Positions 15,065 through 24,178 are shown, counted from the first letter of the stretch. The stretch: DNA of 64,000 nucleotides from Rossellomorea aquimaris (GCF_008180865.1 NZ_VTEX01000006.1:124281-188280); one strand, 5' to 3'. Notes: a model not told the origin generated them from the sequence alone. Made by a program: numbers and translations.

Positions 15065-15823
15065 TTGACAAATCAATACAAGAAAATACAAGAAATTGAA
15101 GCGCTTTTAGCAGATTTGAAAGCGAGTGAAAGAGAAACCGGTGCCTCTTTGGCGTTTGAGAATAGAAGCAGTAGACGTTTTCCGGCTTGGAAATTAACAA
15201 CATCCGTTCTGTCCTTTTGGAAAAATAGAGTGTTGTTGATTCTCCTTCTTTTCATCCTATTAGTAGGAGGAGTATCCATAGGGGTCTATTCGTTGTTATC
15301 CGGATCTACCTTTACAGAAGAGAAGGGGGCATTTGTCGAACGGATTCAAGAGATGAGTTCCCTGGCCACGGCTCAAGGGTTTATAAAGGCCGTGATCGAG
15401 CAGGAGGATAATCAATTATTCGGGAAAGACATCAATACGGATATACCCGGGACAAAACGTAAGCTTCTGATGGTGGTCCCTGGAGCCGTCCTGGCAGGGG
15501 TTGATTTACAGGGAATCGATGAAGACGATATTGTAGTTGATGAAGAGAAGAAAGAAATTCAATTAACCCTGCCACGTGCTGAGATTCTCCAAGACCCTTC
15601 CATTGATACTGAGAACATTAAGACCTTCTCCGTAGAAGGGATCTTCAGAAATGATGTGGACTGGAACGAAGGGTTTGCCCTTGCGGAAGTGGCAAAGGAC
15701 CAAATCAGTCAGGAGGCGGTTGAGCAGGGGTTGCTTCAAGCCGCGGAAAAAAACGCAGAGAAATCATTGAAAGGTTTCTTTGAACAATTGGGTTATGACG
15801 TTACGATTCAATTTAAGGACTAG
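15065..15823 (+). CDS. DUF4230 family membrane-anchored protein
   Basis: About 252 residues: a cytoplasmic N-terminus of about 55 residues (heptad-like KKIQEIEALLADLKASER), one membrane helix (VLLILLLFILLVGGVSIGVY), then an outside domain with TAQGFIKAVIEQEDNQLFGK, LLMVVPGAVLAGVDL and a charged C-terminal helix. The outside part matches DUF4230. Function unknown. GTG 15056 also opens the frame, but AAGGTG is better spaced for TTG 15065. It ends 15 bases before ung and may be co-transcribed with it. Confidence 0.8.
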   Translation: MTNQYKKIQEIEALLADLKASERETGASLAFENRSSRRFPAWKLTTSVLSFWKNRVLLILLLFILLVGGVSIGVYSLLSGSTFTEEKGAFVERIQEMSSLATAQGFIKAVIEQEDNQLFGKDINTDIPGTKRKLLMVVPGAVLAGVDLQGIDEDDIVVDEEKKEIQLTLPRAEILQDPSIDTENIKTFSVEGIFRNDVDWNEGFALAEVAKDQISQEAVEQGLLQAAEKNAEKSLKGFFEQLGYDVTIQFKD

Positions 15824-15838
15824 AAAGGATGTCTAACA

Positions 15839-16510
15839 GTGACAAAGATTTTTCAAAACGATTGGGCAGACATTCTGGAAGGTGAACTTCAGAGGGAGTA
15901 CTATCAGACCTTGAGAGAATGGCTTAAAGGGGAATATGAAACGAACACGACGTATCCTTCCATGCATGACATCTTCAATGCTTTTCATTATACAGCTTAC
16001 GAAGATGTGAAGGTTGTATTGCTTGGACAAGATCCTTATCATGGGCCGAATCAGGCAGAAGGCTTAAGCTTTTCTGTCAAAAAAGGAGTCAAGATTCCGC
16101 CGTCGTTACGAAATATGTACAAAGAGCTTCATGATGATATCGGATGTCAGACCCCTCCCCATGGCTCCCTGGTAAAATGGGCAGAGCAAGGTGTCCTGCT
16201 GTTAAATACCGTCTTAACCGTACAAGAAGGGAAAGCTCACTCCCACCGGGGAAAAGGGTGGGAGCAATTCACGGACCGTGTCATCTCGATCCTGAATGAG
16301 CGAGAGAAGCCGATGGTGTTTATTTTATGGGGGAAACCCGCTCAGGCGAAGCAGGCCCTCATCGATTCTTCCAAGCACTATATGGTAACGGCCCCTCATC
16401 CGAGTCCATTATCTGCACACAGGGGTTTCTTTGGAAGTAAACCATATACTAAAACAAACGAATTTCTGCGGGATCAAGGCATAAAAGAGATTGACTGGTG
16501 TCTCGAATAA
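15839..16510 (+). CDS. ung: Uracil-DNA glycosylase, family 1
   Basis: A 223-residue base-excision repair enzyme that removes uracil from DNA. Motif [18 protein letters not shown] holds the catalytic Asp65. The uracil-binding LLLNTVLTV is near residue 121, and the leucine-loop motif [14 protein letters not shown], with the conserved His, lies near the C-terminus. GTG start, preceded by AAAGGAT. Length is standard. Position beside ywdI, ywdK and gerQ matches B. subtilis. Confidence 0.97.
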   Translation: MTKIFQNDWADILEGELQREYYQTLREWLKGEYETNTTYPSMHDIFNAFHYTAYEDVKVVLLGQDPYHGPNQAEGLSFSVKKGVKIPPSLRNMYKELHDDIGCQTPPHGSLVKWAEQGVLLLNTVLTVQEGKAHSHRGKGWEQFTDRVISILNEREKPMVFILWGKPAQAKQALIDSSKHYMVTAPHPSPLSAHRGFFGSKPYTKTNEFLRDQGIKEIDWCLE

Positions 16511-16515
16511 CCGGA

Positions 16516-16531
16516 TGTTTCACGTGAAACA
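16516..16531. other. parS site (ParB/Spo0J binding)
   Basis: TGTTTCACGTGAAACA is a perfect 16-bp palindrome identical to the consensus parS of Bacillus. ParB/Spo0J nucleates here to load SMC and organise the origin domain. It lies 5 bases past the ung stop codon. Confidence 0.95.
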
Positions 16532-16539
16532 ATGGATGG

Positions 16540-16567
16540 CCCCTCGTTCATGGAGGGGTTTATTTTG
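16540..16567 (+). terminator. Terminator after ung
   Basis: CCCCTC (16540-16545) and GAGGGG (16553-16558) with a TTTATTTTG tail, directly downstream of parS. Confidence 0.7.
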
Positions 16568-16584
16568 TAGAAAGGGGATGCCAA

Positions 16585-16761
16585 ATGATAAATGAGAAGC
16601 GTATCAACTGCTTTCAATGCCAATATTTTTATACAACGTGGGAGCAGGCTCATCCCCGGGGCTGTAAAGGCTATGGTTTCAAAACAAGAGCCATGCCTTC
16701 ACTGGTGGTTTTCCAATCATCAGGGAGTCCCTGTATGAAATTCAAGCCTAAACAGAAATGA
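16585..16761 (+). CDS. Small cysteine-rich protein next to ung, 58 aa
   Basis: A 58-codon gene starting MINEKRINCFQCQYFYTTWE. It has four cysteines, CxxC (residues 9 and 12), Cys27 and Cys50, spaced as in a small zinc-binding fold, plus conserved-looking aromatic and Gly residues (PRGCKGYGF). AAAGGGG lies upstream of the ATG. It lies between the ung terminator and ywdI on the same strand. I do not know a named function; a zinc-ribbon-like protein associated with ung in Bacillaceae is the best description. Coding is supported by ribosome binding site, codon pattern and cysteine spacing. Confidence 0.7.
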   Translation: MINEKRINCFQCQYFYTTWEQAHPRGCKGYGFKTRAMPSLVVFQSSGSPCMKFKPKQK

Positions 16762-16881
16762 CTCAGGAAGATATTTGCGAAATCCTTCATTTAGAATTAG
16801 GATAGTGATGTAGGTGAAACAGAGGAAGTACATATTGTATGTAATCACGTACGGGAAGACTTGTGGAAGGAGTCATAAATT

Positions 16882-17175
16882 GTGAATATCCCACATCAAT
16901 CATTAATAAAGAAAATTGAACATGAGCTCGGAAAAGCAAAATCAGCCGAAAAGTCTCAGCAAATCCGTGAGCATGTGTATTCAATAAAGGCTCTATGTGA
17001 AGTTTTGTTGGAGGAAAACCACGGGGGGGCCACTGCAGCACCTTCGTTTCAACCTCAACAAGCGATGCCATATTTACAGGAATCACAACCGAGTCAGAAG
17101 CCTGTCACCATCCAGAAAGAAGAACCTCTGGAAACGGATGATGGTGCGAATGGAAATTCATTATTCGACTTTTAA
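16882..17175 (+). CDS. ywdI: YwdI family protein (DUF5327)
   Basis: A 97-residue protein. An N-terminal helical region (MNIPHQSLIKKIEHELGKAK, REHVYSIKALCEVLLEE) is followed by a low-complexity Gln/Pro/Ser linker and an acidic end (ETDDGANGNSLFDF). Matches YwdI of B. subtilis in length and pattern. GTG start after AAGGAGT. Function unknown. Located 33 bases upstream of ywdK, probably in one unit. Confidence 0.85.
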   Translation: MNIPHQSLIKKIEHELGKAKSAEKSQQIREHVYSIKALCEVLLEENHGGATAAPSFQPQQAMPYLQESQPSQKPVTIQKEEPLETDDGANGNSLFDF

Positions 17176-17208
17176 TCACTAAGTGAAAGAAAGAACAGGA
17201 GGTCCATC

Positions 17209-17580
17209 ATGAAAACATTTATCATTATTGGGGCTATCAACGCCTTTTTATCAGTCGCTTTAGGAGCTTTCGGTGCCCACGCATTGGAAGGGAAAATCTC
17301 ACAGAAGTATATTGATATTTGGAATACCGGAGTTCTCTATCAGATGTTTCACGCCATCGGAATCATCATTGTAGGGGTACTGATGGGGAATGTGACACCA
17401 ACCTCATTACTGTCCTGGTCCGGGTGGCTGATGCTGATCGGAACGATTTTATTCTCAGGAAGCCTTTATGTACTGAGCCTATCCGGAATCAAGGTGCTTG
17501 GAGCAATCACACCTCTGGGCGGAGTCAGTTTCTTGGCAGCATGGGTGCTTTTGATTGTCTTTGCAGCGAAAACGTTATAA
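17209..17580 (+). CDS. ywdK: DUF423 membrane protein YwdK
   Basis: A 123-residue integral membrane protein with four hydrophobic segments. The conserved family start is GAINAFLSVALGAFGAHALE, followed by YQMFHAIGIIIVG and LGAITPLGGVSFLAAW. It matches DUF423/YwdK, of unknown function. AGGAGG precedes the ATG. Shares a bidirectional terminator with the convergent gerQ gene. Confidence 0.92.
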   Translation: MKTFIIIGAINAFLSVALGAFGAHALEGKISQKYIDIWNTGVLYQMFHAIGIIIVGVLMGNVTPTSLLSWSGWLMLIGTILFSGSLYVLSLSGIKVLGAITPLGGVSFLAAWVLLIVFAAKTL

Positions 17581-17589
17581 AAAAAGTAA

Positions 17590-17630
17590 AATACCCTGAC
17601 AGGAAAGTATTCTCCTGTCAGGGTATTTTT
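17590..17630. terminator. Bidirectional terminator between ywdK and gerQ
   Basis: ATACCCTGACAGGA (17591-17604) pairs perfectly with TCCTGTCAGGGTAT, loop 8, with A- and T-runs on the two sides. Confidence 0.93.
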
Positions 17631-18089
17631 TTATCGCTGGGAATAACTTTGCATAGAACCTCCAGCTCCATACGGATATTCATATTCAATTTCTTCATCA
17701 AATGTAATGTAGTCTAAGTAAATCATCGGGATGAGGTACCTGGTCCCCGTTTGTGGATCACTCAGGATAAGGTGATCCCGGCCCGCGGCTTCTATGATTC
17801 CTTTGAAGATTTTTGCATTCCATTCTGTATTGTTTTCAAACGTAGTGTAAACAGTCGCTACTTTTCCTTTGTTCAAGCGAAGAATATTCTCGATATATGA
17901 TTCTTCAATCGGCAGCATCCCCTGAATATTTTGAGTAGGGGCTGGAGCATTCGTCGGTGGAGGTACTTGGAAACCTCCACCACCTTGCTGTTGGGGATAA
18001 TATTGTTGACCCTGAACCTGCCCTCCTCCGTAATATTGACCATATGGATTATACCCTTGCATATACGGGTTTGATTGTTGATTAGCCAA
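17631..18089 (-). CDS. gerQ: Spore coat protein GerQ
   Basis: A 152-residue coat protein, needed for the cortex-lytic enzyme CwlJ and cross-linked by transglutaminase Tgl in B. subtilis. The N-terminal half is rich in Gly, Tyr, Gln and Pro (NPYGQYYGGGQVQGQQYYPQ); the C-terminal half is the GerQ domain (LPIEESYIENILRLNKGKVA, DHLILSDPQTGTRYLIPMIY). TTG start, 8 bases after AAAGGAGG. Expressed in the mother cell in relatives; no sigma E or K promoter was identified with confidence here. Confidence 0.95.
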   Translation of the reverse strand: MANQQSNPYMQGYNPYGQYYGGGQVQGQQYYPQQQGGGGFQVPPPTNAPAPTQNIQGMLPIEESYIENILRLNKGKVATVYTTFENNTEWNAKIFKGIIEAAGRDHLILSDPQTGTRYLIPMIYLDYITFDEEIEYEYPYGAGGSMQSYSQR

Positions 18090-18120
18090 ACCGAATACCT
18101 CCTTTTAATAAAGTTATACT

Positions 18121-18404
18121 TTCGGACAATCTCTTTGAGCAGGCTGATAGAAACAACGGGACTTCAAGAAGTTTCACTTCCTTCTCGTGATAAGGAATAA
18201 CAGCCACCTCACTTTAAAGATGCTATATGTCTCACTATTTCATGTCTATGTAGGGGGAGAAAAATATATTCGTTTGTTTTTTGAATGAGGAAGACGAACT
18301 TTTTTTAATAAAAGTTCCTTTCGTAAACTTTGTGTCTTTGCATAACTTCTCAAAAATGAATTTCTGTTTTAGATGAGGGGTAGTGTGAAAATAGGGACCG
18401 TTAC
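18121..18404. other. Non-coding stretch upstream of gerQ
   Basis: AT-rich intergenic DNA without a convincing gene. It holds the gerQ promoter region on the minus strand and leads into repeat R1. No other structure was seen. Confidence 0.6.
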
Positions 18405-18520
18405 TTTCCGCTCCAGGCACTTGCTTTCCGCGGGGAGGAAGTCGAGCCTCCTCGACGTTCCGTCTGTGGGGTCTCGACCTTTCCTCTATTTCCCGCAGGA
18501 GTCAAGTGCCTTCCGCTCCA
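18405..18520 (-). repeat. Structured repeat R1 (about 116 bp)
   Basis: Inverted-orientation copy of a dispersed family. Read on the minus strand: GGAGCGGAAGGCACTTGACT ... GACTCCTGCGGG ... GTCGAGACCCC ... GAGGAGGCTCGAC ... CCGCGGAAAGC ... CAAGTGCC. Outer arms GGCACTTG/CAAGTGCC and inner GTCGAG/CTCGAC pair. Confidence 0.85.
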
Positions 18521-18774
18521 ATCCACTCTGTGCTGCTCCTAATGACAGATGGCCAAAACAAAAAAAGCTCCTATTGTAGAAATATTGAGCGTTTGTTCCC
18601 CCAATAACTATCTACAAAGGAGTAATAGAAAATTTTATGTTAACTCATAAATCGAAGTATCCTTAAACCATCTTTCAAATGAACCAAACAATGATACCAC
18701 CGTAAATGACCTCATTTAAAGAGAGCAGTAGTCCGTTTTCCATATTAAGCAAGCTCTGTCATGAATTTTTTTAT
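18521..18774. other. Non-coding stretch between R1 and R2 with one hairpin
   Basis: Contains CTCCTATTGTAGA (18570 region) and TCTACAAAGGAG, an imperfect inverted repeat of the kind found at gene or element ends. No open frame resembles a transposase; a decayed mobile element is possible but not shown. Confidence 0.4.
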
Positions 18775-18889
18775 GGATGGTGAGGGGAACTGCGTAGACT
18801 CCTGCGGAAGTACGGACGTGCCGAGACCCCGGAGCTGAGGAGGCTCGGCCGAACGTCCGCGGAAAGCGAAGCAGTTCCCCACACCATCC
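18775..18889 (+). repeat. Structured repeat R2 (about 115 bp)
   Basis: Diverged copy of the same family: GGATGGTG...GGGGAACTGC, GACTCCTGCGG, GCCGAGACCCC, GAGGAGGCTCGGC, CCGCGGAAAGC, GCAGTTCCCC...CACCATCC. All arms pair internally. It is nested in a longer inverted repeat, AGCTCTGTCA at 18752-18761 and TGACAGAGCT at 18903-18912. Confidence 0.85.
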
Positions 18890-18961
18890 AGCACACGCTT
18901 GTTGACAGAGCTCCAGGCAGATCTTATGTTACAAAACAACCATCTGAGAAGAAAAGAGCCT

Positions 18962-18998
18962 AAAAAAAAAAACGACAAGCCAAGAAGGCTTGTCGTTT
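18962..18998 (-). terminator. Terminator of hemQ
   Basis: AAACGACAAGCC and GGCTTGTCGTTT (18970-18998) with a 5-base loop; on the minus strand a long T-run follows. Confidence 0.92.
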
Positions 18999-19008
18999 AT
19001 GATTGTAT

Positions 19009-19755
19009 TTAGTTCACGTGAAGGAATTTCGCAATTGCTTCTTCTTTTAATAGATTACCTACATAGAAAGTACCGAATTCGCCGTAGCGTGCACTTACTT
19101 CATCAAAACGCATTTCGTATACAAGCTTTTTGAATTGAAGGACGTCGTCAGCAAATAGGGTCACACCCCACTCGTAATCATCAAAACCAACAGAGCCCGT
19201 GATGATCTGTTTGACTTTTCCTGCGTATTGGCGGCCGATCATTCCATGACTTCTCATCATGTCGCGACGCTCTTCCATCGGCAGCATGTACCAGTTATCA
19301 TTACCCTGGCGACGCTTGTCCATCGGATAGAAGCAGATATGATTCGCTTTCGGAAGGATCGGGTAGATGCGCTCCTGTACATATGGATTATCATAAGGAT
19401 CGCCCTCTGAAGGCATGTAGTTGCCAAGTTCCACTACAGAAACATAAGAGTATGTCGGAATCGTGAATTCAGCGATCTTCAGCTTGTTGAATTCATTTTC
19501 CAGTTCATTTAATTCTTCCATCGTAGGACGAAGGATCATCAGCATGAAGTCTGCTTTTTGACCAACGATCGTGTAAAGAGCGTGACTGCCTTCCTTCGCA
19601 TCCTGCGTGCTGTTTAACTTATCTAAGAAACGGTGGAATTCAGAAATCGCCGAGGATCTTTCTTCACTCGGAAGCATCTTCCAGGACGTCCAATCCATCG
19701 CGCGAAAATCATGCAGGGAATACCAACCATCTAACGTTTGTGCCGGTTCTGCCAA
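19009..19755 (-). CDS. hemQ: Coproheme decarboxylase HemQ
   Basis: A 248-residue chlorite-dismutase-fold enzyme. It converts coproheme to heme b with peroxide, the last step of the coproporphyrin-dependent haem pathway of Gram-positive bacteria. Family segments: [97 protein letters not shown] 19764 opens the frame but overlaps AAGGAG; TTG 19755 is 8 bases after it and is preferred. Divergent from pta, as in B. subtilis (ywfI-pta). Confidence 0.95.
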   Translation of the reverse strand: MAEPAQTLDGWYSLHDFRAMDWTSWKMLPSEERSSAISEFHRFLDKLNSTQDAKEGSHALYTIVGQKADFMLMILRPTMEELNELENEFNKLKIAEFTIPTYSYVSVVELGNYMPSEGDPYDNPYVQERIYPILPKANHICFYPMDKRRQGNDNWYMLPMEERRDMMRSHGMIGRQYAGKVKQIITGSVGFDDYEWGVTLFADDVLQFKKLVYEMRFDEVSARYGEFGTFYVGNLLKEEAIAKFLHVN

Positions 19756-19972
19756 TGTAATCACTCCTTAAAGTACTTTTTCCAACTTTACTATATCATA
19801 GTTTGGCCCTGGAGTAAGAATACAAAACCCAATGTCGTTAAAATGGCACAAATAGTGGATAGGCAAGGGATATGTGGAACACACTATCCTAGTAGATTAT
19901 GACATAGGCTTAGGGGTGTAGAGAAAAGGGTAAAAGGAAATAGGAATTATTAGAAAACAAAGACTTTTTCCG

Positions 19973-20027
19973 TGAAACCGATAACATTTCCCCTTTTCCT
20001 TGAATTCCTATATGAGAAGAGTATTCT
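19973..20027 (+). promoter_or_regulatory. cre site and promoter of pta
   Basis: TGAAACCGATAACA (19973-19986) fits the cre consensus TGWAANCGNTNWCA at every defined position. Downstream are TTGAAT (20000-20005), 16 bases, and TATTCT (20022-20027). The predicted start near 20034 puts the cre centre at about -55, the position from which CcpA activates pta in B. subtilis. Confidence 0.8.
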
Positions 20028-20063
20028 AAGATTGGATATGTATAAATCAAGGAGGTCCCTCTA

Positions 20064-21035
20064 TTGAGCAACTTATTTACAACATTAACAGATAAAGTAA
20101 AAGGAAAAGAGTTAAAAATCGTTTTCCCTGAAGGTACAGACGAACGTATTCTAACAGCAGCCTCCCGTTTAGCCGGCGACGGCATCTTGACGCCGATCGT
20201 AGTCGGTAACGTGGATGAAGTTAATGCAAAAGCCGACCAGCTTGGTGTGAAGCTTGACGGTTGTGACGTTGTAGACCCGGCATCATTCCCTGGAATGGAC
20301 GAGCTTGTGAAGGCATTCGTAGAGCGCCGTAAAGGAAAAGCCTCAGAAGAAGATGCGAAAAGAATCCTATTAGACGGAAACTATTTCGGAACGATGCTTG
20401 TATACACGGGCAAAGCTCACGGTCTTGTAAGTGGAGCAGCTCACTCGACAGCTGATACGGTTCGCCCGGCTCTTCAAATCATCAAAACAAAAGAAGGCGT
20501 CCGCAAAACGTCCGGTGTCTTCATCATGGTACGTGAAGAAGAGAAGTATGTATTCGCTGACTGTGCGATCAACATTTCACCTGACAGCCAGGATCTTGCT
20601 GAAATCGCAATCGAAAGTGCGAAAACAGCTGAAATGTTTGACATCGATCCTCGTGTTGCAATGCTAAGCTTCTCTACAAAAGGTTCGGCTAAATCACCGG
20701 AAACGGAAAAAGTGGTTGAAGCCGTTTCCGTTGCAAAAGAAAAAGCACCGGAACTGACAATTGATGGTGAATTCCAATTCGACGCAGCATTCGTTCCATC
20801 TGTTGCAGAGAAAAAAGCACCGGGTGCCGACATCCAAGGTAATGCGAATGTATTCGTATTCCCGAGCCTTGAAGCAGGAAACATCGGATACAAAATTGCC
20901 CAACGCCTAGGAAACTTCGAAGCAGTAGGCCCGATCCTTCAAGGACTGAACGCACCTGTAAACGATCTTTCACGCGGCTGTAATGAAGAAGATGTGTATA
21001 AGCTTGCGTTGATTACGGCTGCTCAGGCGCTGTAA
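20064..21035 (+). CDS. pta: Phosphate acetyltransferase
   Basis: A 323-residue enzyme interconverting acetyl-CoA and acetyl phosphate in overflow acetate metabolism. Family marks: KIVFPEGTDERILTAA, GTMLVYTGKAHGLVSGAAHS, TSGVFIMVREEEKYVFADCA, KGSAKSPETEKV, ANVFVFPSLEAGNIGYKIAQ, GCNEEDVYKLALITAAQA. TTG start after AAGGAGG at good spacing. CcpA control is indicated by the upstream cre. Monocistronic, with a terminator at 21055-21088. Confidence 0.96.
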   Translation: MSNLFTTLTDKVKGKELKIVFPEGTDERILTAASRLAGDGILTPIVVGNVDEVNAKADQLGVKLDGCDVVDPASFPGMDELVKAFVERRKGKASEEDAKRILLDGNYFGTMLVYTGKAHGLVSGAAHSTADTVRPALQIIKTKEGVRKTSGVFIMVREEEKYVFADCAINISPDSQDLAEIAIESAKTAEMFDIDPRVAMLSFSTKGSAKSPETEKVVEAVSVAKEKAPELTIDGEFQFDAAFVPSVAEKKAPGADIQGNANVFVFPSLEAGNIGYKIAQRLGNFEAVGPILQGLNAPVNDLSRGCNEEDVYKLALITAAQAL

Positions 21036-21054
21036 TTTAATAGATGTTGTATAT

Positions 21055-21088
21055 AAAGCCGGATCCTTTTGGGGTTCGGCTTTTTTTT
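21055..21088 (+). terminator. Terminator of pta
   Basis: AAGCCGGATCC ... GGGGTTCGGCTT stem followed by T8. Confidence 0.88.
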
Positions 21089-21141
21089 CGTTTGTGTGTG
21101 CTGAATTGGTGGCTGGCACCAGTGATCTGGAGAGAATTACG

Positions 21142-21239
21142 TTTGCCTGTTAAATATCCCTCTTTTTTTAACAGGCAAATAAACCGGAATATTCATCTGT
21201 CAAGATAACCGTAGTTTTTAACAGGCAACCAATCTCAAA
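21142..21239. repeat. Micro-array D: 25-bp units plus inverted copy
   Basis: TTTGCCTGTTAAA (21142-21154) is inverted relative to TTTAACAGGCAAA (21167-21179). Three 25-bp units follow from 21165, 21190 and 21215; the first and third share TTTTTAACAGGCAA, and the middle one matches the first at 15 of 25 positions. Located between pta and lipL. Confidence 0.65.
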
Positions 21240-21336
21240 CGAAATGCGAACCCCATGGATTGTCCAACCCTTTTTTAGCAACCCCATCATTATATGATAT
21301 AATGAGCTCGCATGTTGTGAGTGAAGGAGAAGCGTT

Positions 21337-22179
21337 ATGGATAAGGAAAAAGCATATGCACTGCTTCGTCAAGACAGATGGAGAGTGATTGATCAATCGA
21401 GCTTGGGACCGATGTTCGGGGCCCTGCAGTCGTTTGCCATGGATGATACGTTGTGCACGGCGATTGGAGCAGCTCAGTCAGACCCGACGGCACGCTCATG
21501 GGTGCACCATCAAACGGTCGTACTGGGCATTCAGGATACAAAGCTGCCGTTTCTTTCGGATGCCTTGAAGGTGTTGGAAGAAGAAGGCTATCAATATATT
21601 GTACGAAACTCCGGGGGCCTTGCCGTTGTATTGGATGAAGGAGTTTTGAATCTATCACTGGTTTTCCCCGATTCTGAAAAAGGGATCGATATTAACCGTG
21701 GCTACGATGCCATGTGGTTGCTTGTTGAGGATATGTTCAAGGACTTTGATGTGAAGATCGAGGCGAAGGAAATCACGCAATCCTACTGTCCCGGAAGTTA
21801 CGATTTGAGCATACATGATCAGAAATTTGCGGGTATTTCTCAGCGCAGGATTCGAAATGGGGTAGCTGTACAGGTGTACCTCTGCGTCAATGGAAGTGGT
21901 GCTGAACGAGCGAAGCTGATTCAGCGTTTTTATGAGACCGGGTTGAAGGATGGAACGACGAAGTTTACGTTTCCTGTTATTGATCCTGAAGTGATGGCTT
22001 CTTTATCGGAGCTGCTTGGAGTCGAGTTATCGATACAAGACGTGATGCTCCGCTTTCTGCAATCGTTGAAAGGGTTCAGCGGTGAGTTTTATAGCAGTGC
22101 CCTTCAAGGGGAAGAGTATGGAATGTATGAAATGTATTATCAGAGAGTCGTTGATCGGAATGAGAAGTTTTTAGGTTAG
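21337..22179 (+). CDS. lipL: Octanoyl-[GcvH]:protein N-octanoyltransferase LipL
   Basis: A 280-residue amidotransferase of the lipoate/biotin ligase fold. It moves octanoyl groups from GcvH to the E2 subunits of 2-oxoacid dehydrogenases. It has [20 protein letters not shown] near residue 90 and the catalytic Cys151 in [11 protein letters not shown], followed by [20 protein letters not shown]. Length equals B. subtilis LipL (YwfL, 281) and position next to pta is the same. GAAGGAGAAG precedes the ATG. Confidence 0.93.
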   Translation: MDKEKAYALLRQDRWRVIDQSSLGPMFGALQSFAMDDTLCTAIGAAQSDPTARSWVHHQTVVLGIQDTKLPFLSDALKVLEEEGYQYIVRNSGGLAVVLDEGVLNLSLVFPDSEKGIDINRGYDAMWLLVEDMFKDFDVKIEAKEITQSYCPGSYDLSIHDQKFAGISQRRIRNGVAVQVYLCVNGSGAERAKLIQRFYETGLKDGTTKFTFPVIDPEVMASLSELLGVELSIQDVMLRFLQSLKGFSGEFYSSALQGEEYGMYEMYYQRVVDRNEKFLG

Positions 22180-22189
22180 AAAGATAGAT

Positions 22190-22226
22190 AAGCTGGACTT
22201 CGATTGATTTGTGGTCTGGCTTTTTT
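22190..22226 (+). terminator. Terminator of lipL
   Basis: AAGCTGGAC ... GTCTGGCTT stem with TTTTTT tail. Confidence 0.75.
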
Positions 22227-22258
22227 GGTGGTGTGAGAATTGGTTGACAATGGTAAAA

Positions 22259-22305
22259 GACGCATAAAATAAAAAAACGACGCAAAAAAATTTTAAAATG
22301 ACGCA
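22259..22305. repeat. Micro-array B: GACGCA at 20-21 bp
   Basis: GACGCA at 22259, 22279 and 22300 (steps 20, 21), each in an A-rich context, with a partial copy GACG just beyond. In the convergent lipL-rsfA spacer, which otherwise shows no gene from 22227 to 22565. Confidence 0.7.
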
Positions 22306-22565
22306 ATGACGACTCCTCTCTACTACTTTTGAAGCACCAATTCCTATCGTAAGGTCAATTTTTAGCCTGTTAGCCTTATTTTCATCTGAAAAGGTCTTGA
22401 AATAACTGTATTTTCACATAAAATACATCTTTTGCATTCTTTTAGTTTTGTAGAAAAAGGCTTGATCATACATTCACAAGCACTTCGCAACCCCCTTATG
22501 CTCCAAAACCTTCCTACAACCCATACCTCTACACCATCCACAAGGCACCATACTGTCACAACCCA

Positions 22566-22600
22566 ACCAAAAAACCAGCACGCCCACAGGCGCACTGGTT
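22566..22600 (-). terminator. Terminator of rsfA
   Basis: AACCAG-CA-CGCC ... GGCG-CA-CTGGTT (22573-22600) stem; T6 follows on the minus strand. Confidence 0.85.
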
Positions 22601-22611
22601 GGGAACTAGCA

Positions 22612-23430
22612 TTATTCCGCTACTTTTTCTAAGTTTCCGTTCCGATCCATTTTGAAACGTGGGGCTTTGGCATCGTCTTCATCGAATAGGACAAGCTTTC
22701 TGGCACGGTTCATGATTTGCATAAGTGTTTCGTAGTCTTCCTGCATGGTGACGGAATTGTTTTCAAGAGCTTTGACTTTCTTTTCAAGCTCGCTGTTTTC
22801 TTTTCTGATTTCAGCGATTTCCTGCTTTAATCTCTGATTCTCTATTTTTACATAGTCGGAATTCATGTTGGTTTGAGCAAGGTTTTGCAGGAAGGCAATG
22901 ACTTTTTCGAGTGTCACTTCACCTTTTAATCCTGAAGGCTTTACAACATGGTTAGCGGCAGGCGCCTGATGTGTGACGTAGACTGGTTCCTCGCTTGCTT
23001 CCATTTCGAATTTCGGGGCTTCTTCGGATTCTTTCCCAAGCTGCTCCGTTTCGGGCACATAGTTCTCGTACTCAGCAAATTCCATTTCTTCTTCGGCTTC
23101 AGACATTGATAGAGACATAGCATCTAAATCTTCGAATGAAGGCGTTGGTGGCTGGTACAAAAGCTTTTTCTTGCCGCCCTGGTCTTTCCCGAGGATGCGG
23201 TGGCGCTGTTTGCGTTGTTTTTTTGCTAGTTGAAGAGCTTTCTCGTATTGGTGACGCACCACTGCGTTCCAGCGGAATCCACATGCGGCAGATGTGCGGT
23301 TCAGTTTGTCCCCGACTTCTTCAAAGGCATTTAATTGTGTGCTGCCTTCCCGTACATGACGTAGGACCGTTTCGGCTAATAATAGATCATTTTCTTCCGT
23401 CCAGGCATCCTGTCTTGTTTTCATCATCAT
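22612..23430 (-). CDS. rsfA: Prespore-specific regulator RsfA
   Basis: A 272-residue Myb/SANT-type regulator. It has N-terminal [20 protein letters not shown], then [20 protein letters not shown], an acidic middle region, and a C-terminal coiled coil (about residues 195-235, [20 protein letters not shown]). It modulates sigma F-dependent genes in the forespore. Slightly longer than B. subtilis RsfA (YwfN, 258). Three ATG codons stand in a row at the start after GGGAG. Neighbours lipL and ywfO match B. subtilis. Confidence 0.9.
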   Translation of the reverse strand: MMMKTRQDAWTEENDLLLAETVLRHVREGSTQLNAFEEVGDKLNRTSAACGFRWNAVVRHQYEKALQLAKKQRKQRHRILGKDQGGKKKLLYQPPTPSFEDLDAMSLSMSEAEEEMEFAEYENYVPETEQLGKESEEAPKFEMEASEEPVYVTHQAPAANHVVKPSGLKGEVTLEKVIAFLQNLAQTNMNSDYVKIENQRLKQEIAEIRKENSELEKKVKALENNSVTMQEDYETLMQIMNRARKLVLFDEDDAKAPRFKMDRNGNLEKVAE

Positions 23431-23670
23431 TTCATCTCAACTCCCATAGTTTTCTTAAATGATTCGTTGGTTAAAGGATGGACAGTTTTATAGGTTTTTA
23501 TACGAATATGTTAAATTTATTTTTTGTCTGCTAGTTTCGTTGTATAAGTGGGGGTTCCCACAAGCTGGAAACGATGTTCTCTTGCAAAACATTGCAGAAA
23601 ACTGTATTCTATAAATCGATGTTTACGACGAATAAAAATCATTTAAATAGATAGAAAGGGTTGTTGGCAA

Positions 23671-23895
23671 ATGGCAAACGAATTTCGTGTTTGCGATGAT
23701 TGTCAGGCCGTTAACCTAAAGACATTGATTCCCAAATTAAAAGAAATTGACCCGGATGCACCGATCGATATTGCGTGTCAATCCTATTGTGGTCCAGGGC
23801 GCAAGAAGACATTCGCTTTCGTGAATAATCGTCCTGTAGCGGCGTTGACTGAAGAAGAACTCATGGAAAAAGTAATCAAGAAAATAAAGAAATAA
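23671..23895 (+). CDS. DUF1450 family small protein
   Basis: A 74-residue cytoplasmic protein with paired cysteines ([20 protein letters not shown], then [20 protein letters not shown]) and a Lys-rich tail. It matches DUF1450 (YuzB-like), whose function is unknown; the CxxC and CxxxC suggest metal or redox chemistry. GAAAGGGTTG precedes the ATG. Monocistronic. Confidence 0.88.
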   Translation: MANEFRVCDDCQAVNLKTLIPKLKEIDPDAPIDIACQSYCGPGRKKTFAFVNNRPVAALTEEELMEKVIKKIKK

Positions 23896-23898
23896 AGG

Positions 23899-23928
23899 AA
23901 AACTTCCAGTGAGGGAGTTTTTTCTTTT
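23899..23928 (+). terminator. Terminator of the DUF1450 gene
   Basis: AAAACTTCC-AGTGA-GGGAGTTTT with TTTC tail. Confidence 0.75.
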
Positions 23929-24178
23929 CTGTTGAATAAAAAAATATAGGTTTGGCTCTTATTGGAAAAGGAAACTAGTTAGAGGGTAGAGAATAAGTAG
24001 GGAAAGCGTAGATTTTTGTCAAGCGTGCTTAAAAGCTGAAATTTTTTTGAAGGAAATGGAACGCTTGGCATGGATCATTCAGAAGCCAAATACCTATTTT
24101 TTTCGACAAAATTCGAGATGAATACCAGTACGAAAGTAGCTATAATATAAATATGCTAGTTTAGGAAGAGGGTAGAAG

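Noticed and set aside
18745..18978. A 77-codon open frame near hemQ
   Set aside because: It spans repeat R2 and the hemQ terminator and has no ribosome binding site.
19012..19027. A second parS-like sequence (GTTCACGTGAAGGA)
   Set aside because: It lies in the hemQ coding region and misses several palindrome positions.
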